Positions 51,701 to 62,617 of a stretch of DNA of 64,000 nt are shown one piece after another (within the stretch, counting starts at the first letter, position 1; every line of letters starts with the position of its first letter). The stretch comes from Orthonyx spaldingii (taxonomy: Eukaryota; Chordata; Aves; Passeriformes; Orthonychidae). The notes beneath the pieces are model-generated. The model ran no database searches. It saw only the letters and a program-made list of their open reading frames with translations, and had not been told where the DNA came from. Where the stretch lies: assembly GCA_013397795.1 (NCBI GenBank), contig VZTJ01001775.1, positions 186,001-250,000 of the forward strand, written 5' to 3'. Both the position numbers and the translations under genes were made by a program.

Positions 51701-54700
51701 TTTAATATACCTGCCCCATGGCTAAAATGCCTGTGGATGAAACTTTCCTCTTAGGAGGGGACAAAAGAAGTTGGGAGTACTAAGAATGTAGTTTTAATAT
51801 TGCAACCTTTTTTTCTACCTTACAGATCTCTTCTGTTCCCTGTCAGAACGCAGTCATTTGTGCTTTGAGGCAAGGCACAAAGGTCACTGTGTGAGTAAGG
51901 ACTAGTTTTCTAGTAGCTTGAATCACAGATCTGTCCATAAACAGCGGCTACCCTGGTTGATGAAAGGTAACCTCTATATCTAACACTTTTCTTTGTATGC
52001 TTCTGATGGATGGGGCCATCCCTATAATATGCTATCAAAACTGTCATAGAGATGGGAAATGAGAGAGACCCTGGTCAAGGTTATTTTATAGTGTGGATTT
52101 AGGAGCAATAATGTAAACTTCCTCTAATATGTTTAATTACAATTACTGACAGGGAAACTTACTGTAAAACAGTCATCTATGAAACTTCACTAGCTGTTCT
52201 GTAGGACATTTACTGTAGGAGCTGTAGTGGAACTCTGAAAATCCTGGGTAATCCTTTCTAACCTCTGGTATAGATCTTTCTGTACCACCTTTTTAGATTT
52301 GAGTCTTGCGTAGTTATTCATTGCCTTTCTTGCTGCATATACAAGGGAGAGCTGGGGGCCTTGGTAATAACGAATATTGAAGGCAAGAATAACCCTTATA
52401 TTAACCAGTATGCTTCATAATACCTAACAGGACTGGAACTGCTGTAGAAGAGCCTACAGCAAGTAGGCTCTGCAAGCAGAATTTTCATCAGTCTTCTCAG
52501 AATACGTAATGAACATAATTTGCATCCCTTACAAGAGGCAGTATGGAGTGACTCCTGTGACAGTAACTGCTACAACAATTTGTGTATTGAGAGGCACAGT
52601 ATTTGGGGGTAGGTGGAGTCTTCTTCAATTACTGCTGAAATGAATGTTTAATGATAGGCTTTTTGCTGCTCATGGCATAACCAGGCTGGGTAAGCAAACT
52701 GCAGTACTCAACAGTGTGGCCAGGATTACATGGGTTTAGGCTGTGTGAATGCAAGAATAATACAGGAAAATCCTATTTCTCATACAGATACATTTGTGAA
52801 CAGGTAGAAAACAGAGTTCAGTGTAAACTGTGCAGAACATATGCAATCTTTCTCAGTACAGCTTGCATATACCCAAACTGCAAAGAAGGATAAGTGTTCC
52901 AGCAGCAGACAGTTAACTGTATGCAGCTGAAATAACCTATGATAACAGCTTCAATATGTGTCAAGTTCCTGCTCTGAGAAGGAGGGGTGAAAAACATGGT
53001 TATTGGCAAGAGTCCTTCACTATACTAACAAGCAAGAGGATCAGAAACAGGCCTTCTAGGCAGGAGGGCCTTTTAAGAGTACAGTTGGAAATGAAGTGTT
53101 TGATTCGTTGATCAGTTCAGACTCAGTTGTATCTGAGTAAACACTAGCTGCCTTGAATAACAACTGCTTTGCTTCCATGTTGTTTGGTATAGCTGGTGAG
53201 TCTCAACAAGGAATATTGATAGAAGTGTAAGCTGTAGGCACTGCAGCCATATTGCTTGAGATTCCTCATCCTGGGGGCAGGTGATGCTTTCCTTAGCAGT
53301 AACTAGAGCAGACAGCTGAGCTCTGGCTCCGGGGCCACTAATTTATGATGATTCAGAACTGAAAACTGGAGAGAGAAGTATAGAGGAGTGGTCCCTTAGC
53401 AGATTGCAAAATATGCTGCCTTTCTTGAAGACTGATAGGAACAAAACTCTTGTGGATAATATAAATATATAATCTAATAACATCTGTTACCAAAGTAATA
53501 GCTCTCTATCAAGAAAGATAGCCCAGTATGCCCTTTCAATTTCTTTCTAAAGCGGGAATCTGGAGTTCAGATGTTGGTATTGCTGGTACTAAAAGTGATG
53601 GTATTTCTTACTTGAAGAAATTAATGAATAGATTAGCATAGCTAATGAACAGAGATTGGAAAGGCTGCTATCAAGACTTATTGTAACATGCTGTCTTATT
53701 CCTGGAACAACTCATAACTTGAGGTGGAGATATCTGGACACTACCTTTGGATACTGAAGTTCCTGGCTGAAAAGTAACTCTATCAATAAACACTATGACA
53801 GTGCTAGTTTCCTTCATCTTGTGATCAGGTATTCAAGGAACCAGACAACACTAGCTCATTAAATGCTTTTCACTCAATTTACATTGTTCCATGTTGTTCA
53901 TCAGGTACAGCTTATTTAACATGGCCATTACTTCTCTTGAGCCCCCTGCTTTAATATCTTCCTAAAAAAGTTGTATTTGTTTCCATGACAAGTGGAAGAA
54001 AAATCCAAAATATAGCTACTGTGGTAGCTGGGCTGACAAGTAACTAATTGTCTTACCAGAAATCATGTGCTTAAAAGCATGGTAGAATGACAAAAAGTAC
54101 CAATCCAATTGCACCACTTGAACTGTGTGACCTGTTCAGTCCCAGCTGCTAACTTAGTGATATTCTCTTGGCTGTGATTCAAGTGTGTAGAAAACACTTT
54201 TGGGAACTAAGTTTGCATTTCTGTGTTCTTGCTAAAAACCAAGAGGTTCAGAGGAGACTGATGTGATGAGAGCAGACTGTTCTGTTCAACTGATGAAACA
54301 GCACTTGGCAAGTTGGCTGAATGGTGAGATGTCTGTGTGGTTTCACAGGCATGATCCTGCACTAGCAATAGTACATGCCAACATCTGTACCTGACATGGC
54401 TAATTAGTGTACTAAGATCTTTATCTACTTTGTAATTGATACTAGGAAAGGGAGCAACACAAAGGAGGTATTCCCTGATATGTCTAACGCTGTACTTCTG
54501 TCCTACTAAGTAGATGAAGGTCACCCTTCCCTCTCTCCCATTACTGGTTATATATGATGAAGACAGCTGGACTATATTGCACATCCTGCAATATATAAGT
54601 ACTGTTGTAGTTTATTCCAAAGTGGTATTTGTGTTGACAGAGGAAGTCTTTGGCCTAAGTCTGCCTTTAATATCTCGATAAAGTATCAATCTGCCTGTTG

Positions 54701-57700
54701 GGTAAGAAGACAAAACACCAAACAGGTCTTATAAAGCAAGTTGTACAGAAGAAGTTCCCAAAAGTCAAATCCTGTTATTCTAGAAATATTTGGTCCAACA
54801 GCTAAGCGCCTTGTTTAACTAAGGTCATGATATCAAACAAATGATCTCTTGAACCAATCCACAGCCTAAGCAGGACAGTTAAACAGGGTTTTTGAACTGC
54901 GTGATGGGTGCATTGCTAATCTAGACTTTACTCAATTGTGGTAATGACAGATAGCTGCACTTGCCAGGCAGTGTAATTTAATATCCGTTTCATTTGTCTC
55001 TCTTACAAGACCAACCATGGGACCTTTGGTTAGACTCTGCAGTATAAAAGTATGTATTCAATCACCTTTCTGACAAGTAATGCTGCTCTTGCATTCCAGA
55101 CATGGCTAAAACTGGAGGTGAAAAATTCCCAAGCTGTCTATGAACTTTCTTCTACTACTTGCCTTCAAGCAGGCACTTATTATATATTAAGTGTGAACAC
55201 ATCAGGTATAGCCTACCTGTAGGTAAGGCTATTACTTCTCATGGGTTTTAGTTGCTGGATATGCTGGTTCGTAACAGAATAGTTTGATTAACAGAGAAAA
55301 CAGACTAATGTTAGCGCTTGCATCAGAACAAGTATCTGGAATGTTCCATCTAAATCATTGTAATCTCTTGTGTCATGTCACAGAAGGTTTATTCAACTTG
55401 AACTCTTTAGACACTTCAGATACTGGAGCAATGGGTGTTCTACTAATGAAAGAAAACATTTAAGATTTTTTTTGACTCCTCAGCATGAATGAACCTGTTT
55501 AAAAAGCAAAAGTCTGATTAGCACTTTTATGTTTTTGATTTATTAATGCATGCCTAGGGCTTCTCAAGGCTGCTACCATTGCAGCAGGAACTGAGCAGAA
55601 AATGTGGTAATCAGATGGAGAGTTGTTAGATGTAAATGTCAGTCAGCCCTACAGGGGCTCACACAAATGCAGTTATACTCCTGACATGAGCAGAAGGCTG
55701 CCAGTCAAGATAATTTACTGATAACAGACTATTTGGCTTTACAATTTTGACTCTTGCTAGTCATTGTGTGTATTGCTGTTTAGCCTTTCATCTATTTTCT
55801 TAGCTTGAAAACTCAAGTCTTGAATTCAGTAGTACAACCTCCTAACCAGAAGAACCTGACTAACCCTTCGAGAACAGTGGGGGAGGAAACAACCTGCCTC
55901 AGAAGCATGTTCAGCAGTTGAACTATTGCTGTGCTTCCTGTTACTACTTCATCCTATTAGGCTATATTTCACTTGGCAGTAAAAGCTTCTCTTGTCCTCT
56001 CCCAGCCTTGCAGATTCAAATTCAAGGTTAATATTTACATGCAATAGCTCTTTAAGCTGAATCATGTACTCCTAGGGACAAAGAAGGAGCACAGGCTGTG
56101 AAGAGGACAAAATATTAGGCTGCTGAACAGATGTTTAGCTTATCTGCCTCTGACTTTTTGGGTGTCCCTAACCTCTTCTCAGATAATCTGTCATCAACTT
56201 TGAGACATTTATCTTTGCCTGCTGAAAGGGGAAAAGCCTGTTTGTTGGTGAGGATTCTGTTCAGACCTTAATCCCATGACAGACTACAGCCATAATGAAG
56301 ATTCTCAATTCACTTGTGCACAGGACAAAAATATAATCATTAAGGGTATCTATCATGTTGCCACCCCTTGCTCAAATAAAAGATATCTGTAAAAGCATCT
56401 GTAAGGGAAACTAAATGTTGCTCAACAAAATTGTTCGGCATGTTCTTCCAAGTCTTGCGAAGAAACAGGTATTTCAGGGATGACTTGTCATTATTGACAG
56501 CCCTCCCTGTAGAGAGTTCAGGGAAGACACCAAGAGTACAGTATGCCGAAAGTTATAAGACTGACTTTCCTGGGGTAAATGTGTAGAAATTAAGTACAAT
56601 GCTTGAATAGTCTGACTTGAGACAGTAGGTAGCAAGTCATACTTCAAGGACTGTGTGTTGAGGGCCTGACATGGTTTTTGTCTGACAAGTCGTCAGTATC
56701 TACCTGCTCTCACAGGACAGTCCCTAAAGGAAAGGCGGAAAATACTACTCGTGGTCTCTTTACAAGCCCTTTCTGGACTAAATTGAAAAGTGGGTGAGCA
56801 AAATGTGTGATCTGTATCTAGTGATACAGGCAGAGGTTGGTGCACTTCTCTCACAAGGGGGCAGCATCTGTAAATCTGTACTCCACAGATTTTTTGAAAC
56901 AGTGCATTTAGCACAGTAATGAGGATGGGCCATATAACTGCACAGTGAGTAATTAAGGTGTGGTGATACCAATGGACTCATCTACATGGAAAAGATTCGA
57001 ACTGCTTTAAACTGAGTGCTGACAGAGTGGCTGGGGAGTCTTTTATGGTGATCACGATAGATTACTGCTAGTGCAAGCTACAAGTTGCCCCCCACTCCCG
57101 CAAAACTTTAAGGTGAAGCCTGAGGCAATTTTGTGCTAGACACGTGGCTTAACTCAGGTATCAAGAAGTAGTTATTTAAAATATGAATGGGTATAAAGGT
57201 TGCCTTTGTCTATCATTGCATTCTTAGTTTCACTAATTCTCTTGTTTCTGAGATGATTCTCAAAGACACCAAGTTCTCCAAAGGTATGGTAAATGAACAT
57301 CATGTACTGTGAAATCTGACCACGGGACATGAGTTTTGCCAGATTTTGGGAGAGTGGGTCCTGTAAAGTGGCCAGAAGGCCCTCACTAACCTACAATTGC
57401 ATTGCTAACACTAAGAACAAGGTTTTCCATAGTAAGACAGAGTATTTGCAAGAGCCAGACTTGTGTGCAGCCCTGCCCATCTTCCTCCACTGTGGGGTTA
57501 TTTGCTGTCTGGTCCTATAAAAATAAGTAGTCTAACTCCCATACAATGGAAGCAGATGGCAATGATGACTAGAGATGCCTTGAGTTTAAAGATAACAGCT
57601 GCACATGTAGATATTGACCATTTTACAGTTGCCAAAGTGAGGTTTTACTTGTGCATATTTGCTCCTTCCCTAGCTATTTACTTTTTATTGCCTCTTAATT

Positions 57701-59821
57701 TTACTTCAATGTGTGATGCAAGTTGTAAAACACCAGAGCTGAGTGTAGCTCTACTAACTAGAGGAAGAAGGATCACTGACAGGCAGGACTCAGTGCCTTG
57801 AGGTTCTTATTTCTTCTTTACAGAATGGAGCTGGGCAGAATGTCCTAAAGCTATAACTCAGCTTCTTGAGAACAAGTCTTCTCTCTTCTGGGCCTCTTCC
57901 TTCTATTCTCTCAACAGTAATCTTCCAAATAGGGGGAGGTGTTTAACTAATGATACAACCTTAACTCTCTTTCCTTCTTCATTATTTCTGAAAGGCTTGA
58001 TAAATCTAGGGAGGGGCTCCTTATGCTTATGTCTAAAAGTTATCTCCACCCAAAACTATACTATCAGGGAAACTAGCTTAGGTACTCTAAAAGTAGAATT
58101 CAGTTGACTTCATTTTATCTGATTAAAATGTGGATTTCAATAGGCACAGTGTGTTTTAGCCCTGTTGCAAGTATCCTGCAAAATCCCTGTTGGCTTAATA
58201 GTTTTCCCCTTGATTCTTTGTCAGAATGGACACACAGGTCACTCCTTCAGTGATAACATTTCTTAAATAACCATGGCTTGCTAAACAAACTCTTCCTCTG
58301 ACATCTATTTCTACTCAGAACCACTTGAAACTTTCACAGCAACACCTTTGTTCCCTTGCACCGAATATTCTCTAACTGTAGCCAGATAAGTTGCTTACGG
58401 AGGAGAACAGGTATAGCTGACAGTTCTTTCCCATTTGAGCACTCTTATCTCTGTTGATTTACTTGACCAATGCTAAATGCAATTCACAAACCATCTGCTA
58501 AGCAGCTAGATAATTTTGCGTAGATTGGCAGCTGGTTCCCTAAAAGCCTTCCTCCTGGTTAAATGGAAGTAGAGGCTTTCAGGGTTGAAAATCTCTCTTT
58601 AAGATCTAGGAATTTGTGTTCTTCCAAGGTTAAGAATCAGTTAAAAATTGATATCCGTGACTCAGTTAGTGGCAAGCTGGTTAAGTCAGTCTAGCTATTG
58701 ACTTAACAGTAAATTGAGGGAAGAACGGAAGGCAGAAGTGAGATTAAAACCCTGAAAGTAAATTTCAAGTAATGGGTAAAGCATCAGCTATTACTAAGGC
58801 AAATGAGGAATTGGCTATTGAGAATAACAAACTTCTAATGCAAGGGGTTATGCAATGTTCCAGCACTTGTATCTACACACACAGTGTGTCTCAAATGCTG
58901 GATAAAAGGAGTGTCTTGATATGTGGCAGTTTGCCTGGATGTAGGGGTACTTAGAGGGGAGCCCAATTATTTGATCACCTAAACAATTTCTTGACTTCAT
59001 TTGTTATCCTAAAATTCAAGGGACTAACTGCAGCCATTGCAATATCCCAGACAGAAGATTGATAGAATGGTTTCTGTACCAGATGTGAATGTCCAGTTAT
59101 TTCTGGTGGGTATAGATCTTCATAACTCTATAAACCTGCTCTGAGTACCTCTGTTTGGTAAGACTGAATGCTTCAGCTGTGCTGGAACAAAACATGGTGA
59201 CGGTAAGTTATTTTTTAAATTTGTGTCTCAAAGGCAAAAGGGTCATACTGCATAGGTTTAAGTCCTAAAAGTCCATTGTTTCATGTCAACTTGCAGGCTT
59301 TTTGAAAATCTGAAGGTTAGTTGATTACTGTTAAGACAAGCATGTGGGGGGTTTGGCTTGAGGTTCTGTTGTGTTTTTACTGGAACAGTCTGTCTGCAGC
59401 CTAAGGAAATTATTTGGTTTTACCTATTGGGTGGTATAACCTCAGACTTTTGCTGGTTATAGAGGCATGAATAATATCTACTGGCATCTTTTGGGTGTTT
59501 TGGTGTCATCTTCATGGGTGTTTGAAACAGATCCTAGCAAATGTTTCTTGCATTCTCTCCTATCCTGCTTTAGAGATGCAGCTGGCAGTGCTGAACAAGA
59601 ACAGAGCAAAATATCTGAGGTTCTAGAAATAGCCTTAAAAGGTTAAAAGAAGCTAAAGATTGACAGATTAAAATATGTTGGTGCAAGTAGAGCCCATTGA
59701 TGTAGATCAGTGTGACCTACTGATTAGGTATTACTGAGGTGAGGGTTCATCACCATAACTTCATGCTCTCTGTAGCCTGACTGAGTCAGACTTGCCATAT
59801 GATCACTCCTTACACTTTCAG
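48791..59821 (+). other. DAB2: Large first intron of DAB2 (remainder)
   Basis: About 11 kb of A+T-rich, apparently unique sequence between the CpG island and the exon carrying the start codon. No CR1, LTR or other repeat boundary was recognised. It contains a short inverted repeat with 9-bp arms (52,449-52,457 and 52,463-52,471). The open frames, all about 125 codons or shorter, have no recognisable content. First introns of CpG-island genes often hold enhancers, but I cannot point to one here. Confidence 0.6.
52449..52471. repeat. Short inverted repeat, 9-bp arms, 5-bp spacer
   Basis: AGAGCCTAC at 52,449-52,457 is complementary to GTAGGCTCT at 52,463-52,471, with AGCAA between. It is small enough to be chance in 64 kb and is listed for completeness. 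Confidence 0.8.
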
Positions 59822-59972
59822 GCTTTATCAGTCATCACTGTCCGACAGAACTGAGATGGAATAACAGCTCCAATAAGAATATTTCTTCTTCAAGGTAAAA
59901 TATCATGCCCATCTTCTAACTGTTACTTGGATTTTTAAGCCTACAGCAAACATACCTGGCCACCATCCCATC
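59822..59972 (+). other. DAB2: Probable 5' UTR part of DAB2 exon 2
   Basis: The best acceptor before the start codon is the pyrimidine-rich CCTTACACTTTCAG ending at 59,821. It would give a 151-base leader within exon 2. Weaker AG sites at 59,939 and 59,946 could shorten it. A GTAAAA at 59,895 could act as a donor, but the resulting intron of about 50 bases to those AG sites would be too short for normal splicing. The long form contains two tiny upstream frames, ATG-GAA-TAA at 59,856-59,864 and a four-codon frame at 59,905-59,919. Confidence 0.5.
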
Positions 59973-60066
59973 ATGTCTACTGAAGCTGAAACTCCTGCTA
60001 CCAACAGCCAGCCTGAACAACAGGCTCCACCAAAGGCACAATCTTCAAAGAAGGAAAAAAAGAAAG
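59973..60066 (+). CDS. DAB2: DAB2 first coding exon (residues 1-32 start)
   Basis: The start is the ATG at 59,973, with A at -3 in its context (ATCATGT), matching the MS..E.ET.ATN.QP start of DAB2 in mammals. The exon encodes 31 codons plus the first base of Gly32 and ends at a GTAAGA donor (60,067), so it is phase 1. Residues Ser24 and Ser25 occupy the position of human Ser24, a known protein-kinase-C site, followed by the basic KKEKKK run. One residue is inserted relative to human near there. Confidence 0.95.
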
Positions 60067-62617
60067 GTAAGAAATGCTTACCACTTGAACACCTCCTCTA
60101 TTCCATGTCCTTAATCTTTTGCATTTGCCTAAACTAAGATCACCCTCCCACTACTGCTAAAATAACTCTGAGATTTCCAGCTGACTAGAAGAGTGAGTAA
60201 ATATGCCAGTGTAATAACCTTAACCAGAAGGTAGGCTTTTCGCTTTAAAGGTTTCTTTCTAGCCTTAATTTCTAAAGTTATCAGTTCTGTTTGTTAAATA
60301 AGTCATTTGCTGAGCCTGACTAGTTAGCAAGAGCCCAGAGAAGTGAGAGCCTCTTGAGATGACTAGCCCCTGGACCAGCATGGTAGCTGTTAGTCTGAAC
60401 TTTAACCTGACTCCTCCCCACCCTCCAGAGAAGGAGATTTGTGCTGGATACAGATTGTAGTCCAGAGAAGCTAGAAAATTCATTCCATGAGGATTATTGT
60501 ATATCAGATAACAGATTTTTTGATAGATTAGATCATGTAAATATAATTACATCATATAAAAATACATACCTAGGTACATACTTGAACTATGTTGAGCATG
60601 CAGAGAAGAAAAGCAAGCAGTTCCTAGTAGCAGAAACAGCAGAAATAACAAATTAGCTAAAATCCCAAATGGCTGAAAGGACAAGAGTACCAGGACTTGT
60701 AGAAATGATGGTGCTGATAGCAGGTTCTAGTATGGGAACTGGGAGATTATTTTTGCACAGCAAGAAGAGATCTGCCTACTTCAGAACATGGGGATAATGC
60801 CTAAAGGCCTTATAGAACACCCTGTATGGCCATACATACATACCAATGGGAAGTACCATTTCTGCATGGTGTTTTTTCTTAGCATCTGTATCTGCTTGGC
60901 TGTTGCTTATCAATATTTTAGTCTTTTATGTGGTGAACAATTGTTCTAAAGCCCCCCAGACATTCAGCACGGGGCTCCACTCTTTGAACTGAGGCCACAT
61001 TTTGCAAGAGTACTGTGCCCATAAAGGAGGCCCTTAAAGGACCTGTCCTGCAGTGCACACAGATTGTTAGTCAGCTGTACTCAAGGAACAGCTTTAACGT
61101 GTACTTATATGGTGTATATTTTTTAAAGATCACAAATCTACAACATGTCCATTTCTATCTTAAAAAAAAAAACAAACCAAGAAACAAAAACAACCAACCA
61201 AAAAAAAAAAAAAAAACCCAAAAAAAAAACCCAACTCACCCAAACAAAAAAATAACCTCAACAAACAAACAGACTCACCAAACCTTTTCTCTGTCTCCAG
61301 GGCCAGAAAAGACAGATGAATCCCTCTTAGCTAGATTCAAAGGTGATGGCGTAAAATACAAGGCTAAACTGATTGGCATAGACGATGTTCCCGAAGCAAG
61401 AGGAGACAAAATGAGTCAGGATTCAATGATGAAGCTGAAGGTAAGGACTTGAGCTGTCATGTAAGGAACAATCTCTGGTTAGCCTTCAAAAAGCAGATCA
61501 AATAGTCACTTTGGCAAAACTTCAAATACAGCTTAATGGTAGTGTAGTTACTAACAGCACTGTCTAGATGGATGTTAATTCCTAAGCTGTAACCTCTGGC
61601 TCGAAGGACATTTCTCTAAAAGTTTGGGAACATTACGTTGGGTCTGTAGGCATCCAGTATGAATGCTGGCAGTATGAATTTCATCACAAATTGCGAGCTT
61701 GGGTTTTGGAAGGGAAGGGGGGATTGCTGTGCAATTTAACCCTGACCTCAAAGCACAAGTTGGCATCCTGTGTCAATGGTGACACTAAGAGATACAGATA
61801 AACCAAAAAATAAATTAATCCCTGAAGCTAAAAGGCTATTACTTCTGTAGTAATGAAAGAATACTCACATACTTTCACCCAGGCCAGAAAAGCAGGTAAA
61901 GATGCTGCTACCGCAGCAGTTTTGTGAACTAAAATCAGTTTGAAAGCTCTGAAACATTTATGGAGGAAGCAGTTTAGTTCTGTGGTATCACTTTAAACCT
62001 AAGCAGTCATGTGTTGCAAAGAACAAGTTAAAGCTCAATCCAACAGAAGCCTCATCAATACTTTGACATTCATTCTCTTTAGGGAATGGCAGCAGCAGCC
62101 CGTTCCCAGGGTCAACACAAACAGAAGATCTGGGTAAACATCTCCCTCTCTGGTATCAAGATAATAGACGAGAAAACTGGGGTAAGATATTTTGTTAATG
62201 TGATTCTTAAAGCTAGTGAGGCACCTGCAAGTTAGACCACTCTGAACTAGATTCTGTCAATGCGCCATACCCCACTTCCACATATAAAAATTGGCTTGTG
62301 AAATGTTTGTAATGCTGCAGTCTCCTGGCAGAAGGACAGCTACATCCTATCGTGGTTAGTCAAAACTGATAACTCTGAGTCTTGGACTGAAGCTTTTTAA
62401 CAGTCTCAATCATTCTAACTAGAGACAATAGCAGCTGTTATGTTTCCAGCAATTTAAACAAATAGATATTTTTTCCCAATTCCAGGTCATAGAGCATGAG
62501 CATCCAGTAAACAAAATCTCCTTTATTGCTCGGGATGTAACAGACAATCGTGCCTTTGGCTACATATGTGGAGGAGAAGGCCAGCACCAATTTTTTGCCA
62601 TAAAAACAGCCCAACAG
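59973..62617 (+). CDS. DAB2: Disabled-2 (DAB2), N-terminal part in four exons, continues beyond the window
   Basis: DAB2 is a cytosolic clathrin-associated sorting adaptor. It links NPxY-bearing receptors such as megalin and LDL-receptor family members to clathrin, AP-2 and PI(4,5)P2, and it also acts in TGF-beta and Wnt signalling. Coding segments 59,973-60,066, 61,301-61,440, 62,083-62,181 and 62,486-62,617 join in frame to 155 residues. Residues 1-31 form a Gln/Pro/Ala-rich, then lysine-rich tail (KKEKKK). From about residue 46 the PTB domain begins (GDGVKYKAKLIGIDDVPEARG), continuing through NISLSGIKIIDEKTG to GGEGQHQFFAIKTAQQ. Human DAB2 is about 770 residues with a PTB of about 45-196, so only the start of the protein is present. 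The C-terminal NPF, DPF and myosin-VI-binding parts lie outside. No stop or frameshift is seen, and identity to the mammalian protein as I recall it is very high. DAB1 is excluded by the N-terminal tail and the sequence details. Confidence 0.96.
60067..61300 (+). other. DAB2: DAB2 intron 2
   Basis: 1,234 bases with GTAAGA at the left and CTGTCTCCAG at the right. Its last 140 bases are dominated by an A/C-rich tract (listed separately). A branch-point-like CTCAC lies just before the terminal pyrimidine tract. No other feature was seen. Confidence 0.9.
61162..61284. repeat. A/C-rich low-complexity tract next to the exon 3 acceptor
   Basis: Runs of A broken by C, CC and CCAA words lie about 15-140 bases before exon 3. 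It makes the frame open across intron and exon (61,015-61,452), but that frame is only an artefact of A-rich composition upstream of the true exon. Confidence 0.9.
61301..61440 (+). CDS. DAB2: DAB2 second coding exon (Gly32-Lys78)
   Basis: The exon completes the split Gly32 codon and adds 46 codons (P33-K78). The acceptor is TCTCCAG and the donor GTAAGG at 61,441, phase 0. It holds the first strand and helix of the PTB fold (FKGDGVKYKAKLIGIDDVP, then EARGDKMSQDSMMKLK). Lys54 corresponds to human Lys53, one of the residues reported to contact PI(4,5)P2. Residue 39 is Ser, where human DAB2, as I remember it, has Tyr. Confidence 0.96.
61441..62082 (+). other. DAB2: DAB2 intron 3
   Basis: 642 bases, GTAAGG to CTCTTTAG. 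No other feature was recognised. Confidence 0.9.
62083..62181 (+). CDS. DAB2: DAB2 third coding exon (Gly79-Gly111)
   Basis: 33 codons, phase 0 at both ends, with acceptor TCTCTTTAG and donor GTAAGA. It encodes GMAAAARSQGQHKQKIW and the following strands NISLSGIKIIDEKTG of the PTB domain. Lys91 corresponds to human Lys90, the second reported phosphoinositide contact, so lipid binding should be retained. Confidence 0.97.
62182..62485 (+). other. DAB2: DAB2 intron 4
   Basis: 304 bases, GTAAGA to CAATTCCAG. Short even for a bird intron. Nothing else was seen in it. Confidence 0.9.
62486..62617 (+). CDS. DAB2: DAB2 fourth coding exon (Val112-Gln155)
   Basis: 44 codons, phase 0 at both ends, with acceptor AATTCCAG and donor GTATGG (62,618). 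It encodes VIEHEHPVNKISFIARDVTD, then NRAFGYICGGEGQHQFFAIKTAQQ, the central PTB beta-sheet strands that form part of the peptide-binding groove. The remaining PTB helix, including the groove-capping part, must be in the next exon, which I do not find before the window ends. Confidence 0.97.

Noticed and set aside
59822..59894. Separate 73-base exon with donor GTAAAA at 59,895
   Set aside because: It would require an intron of only about 50 bases before the start-codon exon, below the usual minimum for vertebrate splicing.
61015..61452. 145-codon frame with DAB2 sequence at its end
   Set aside because: Only the last part (from 61,301) is real exon. The first part is intron, held open by the A-rich tract.
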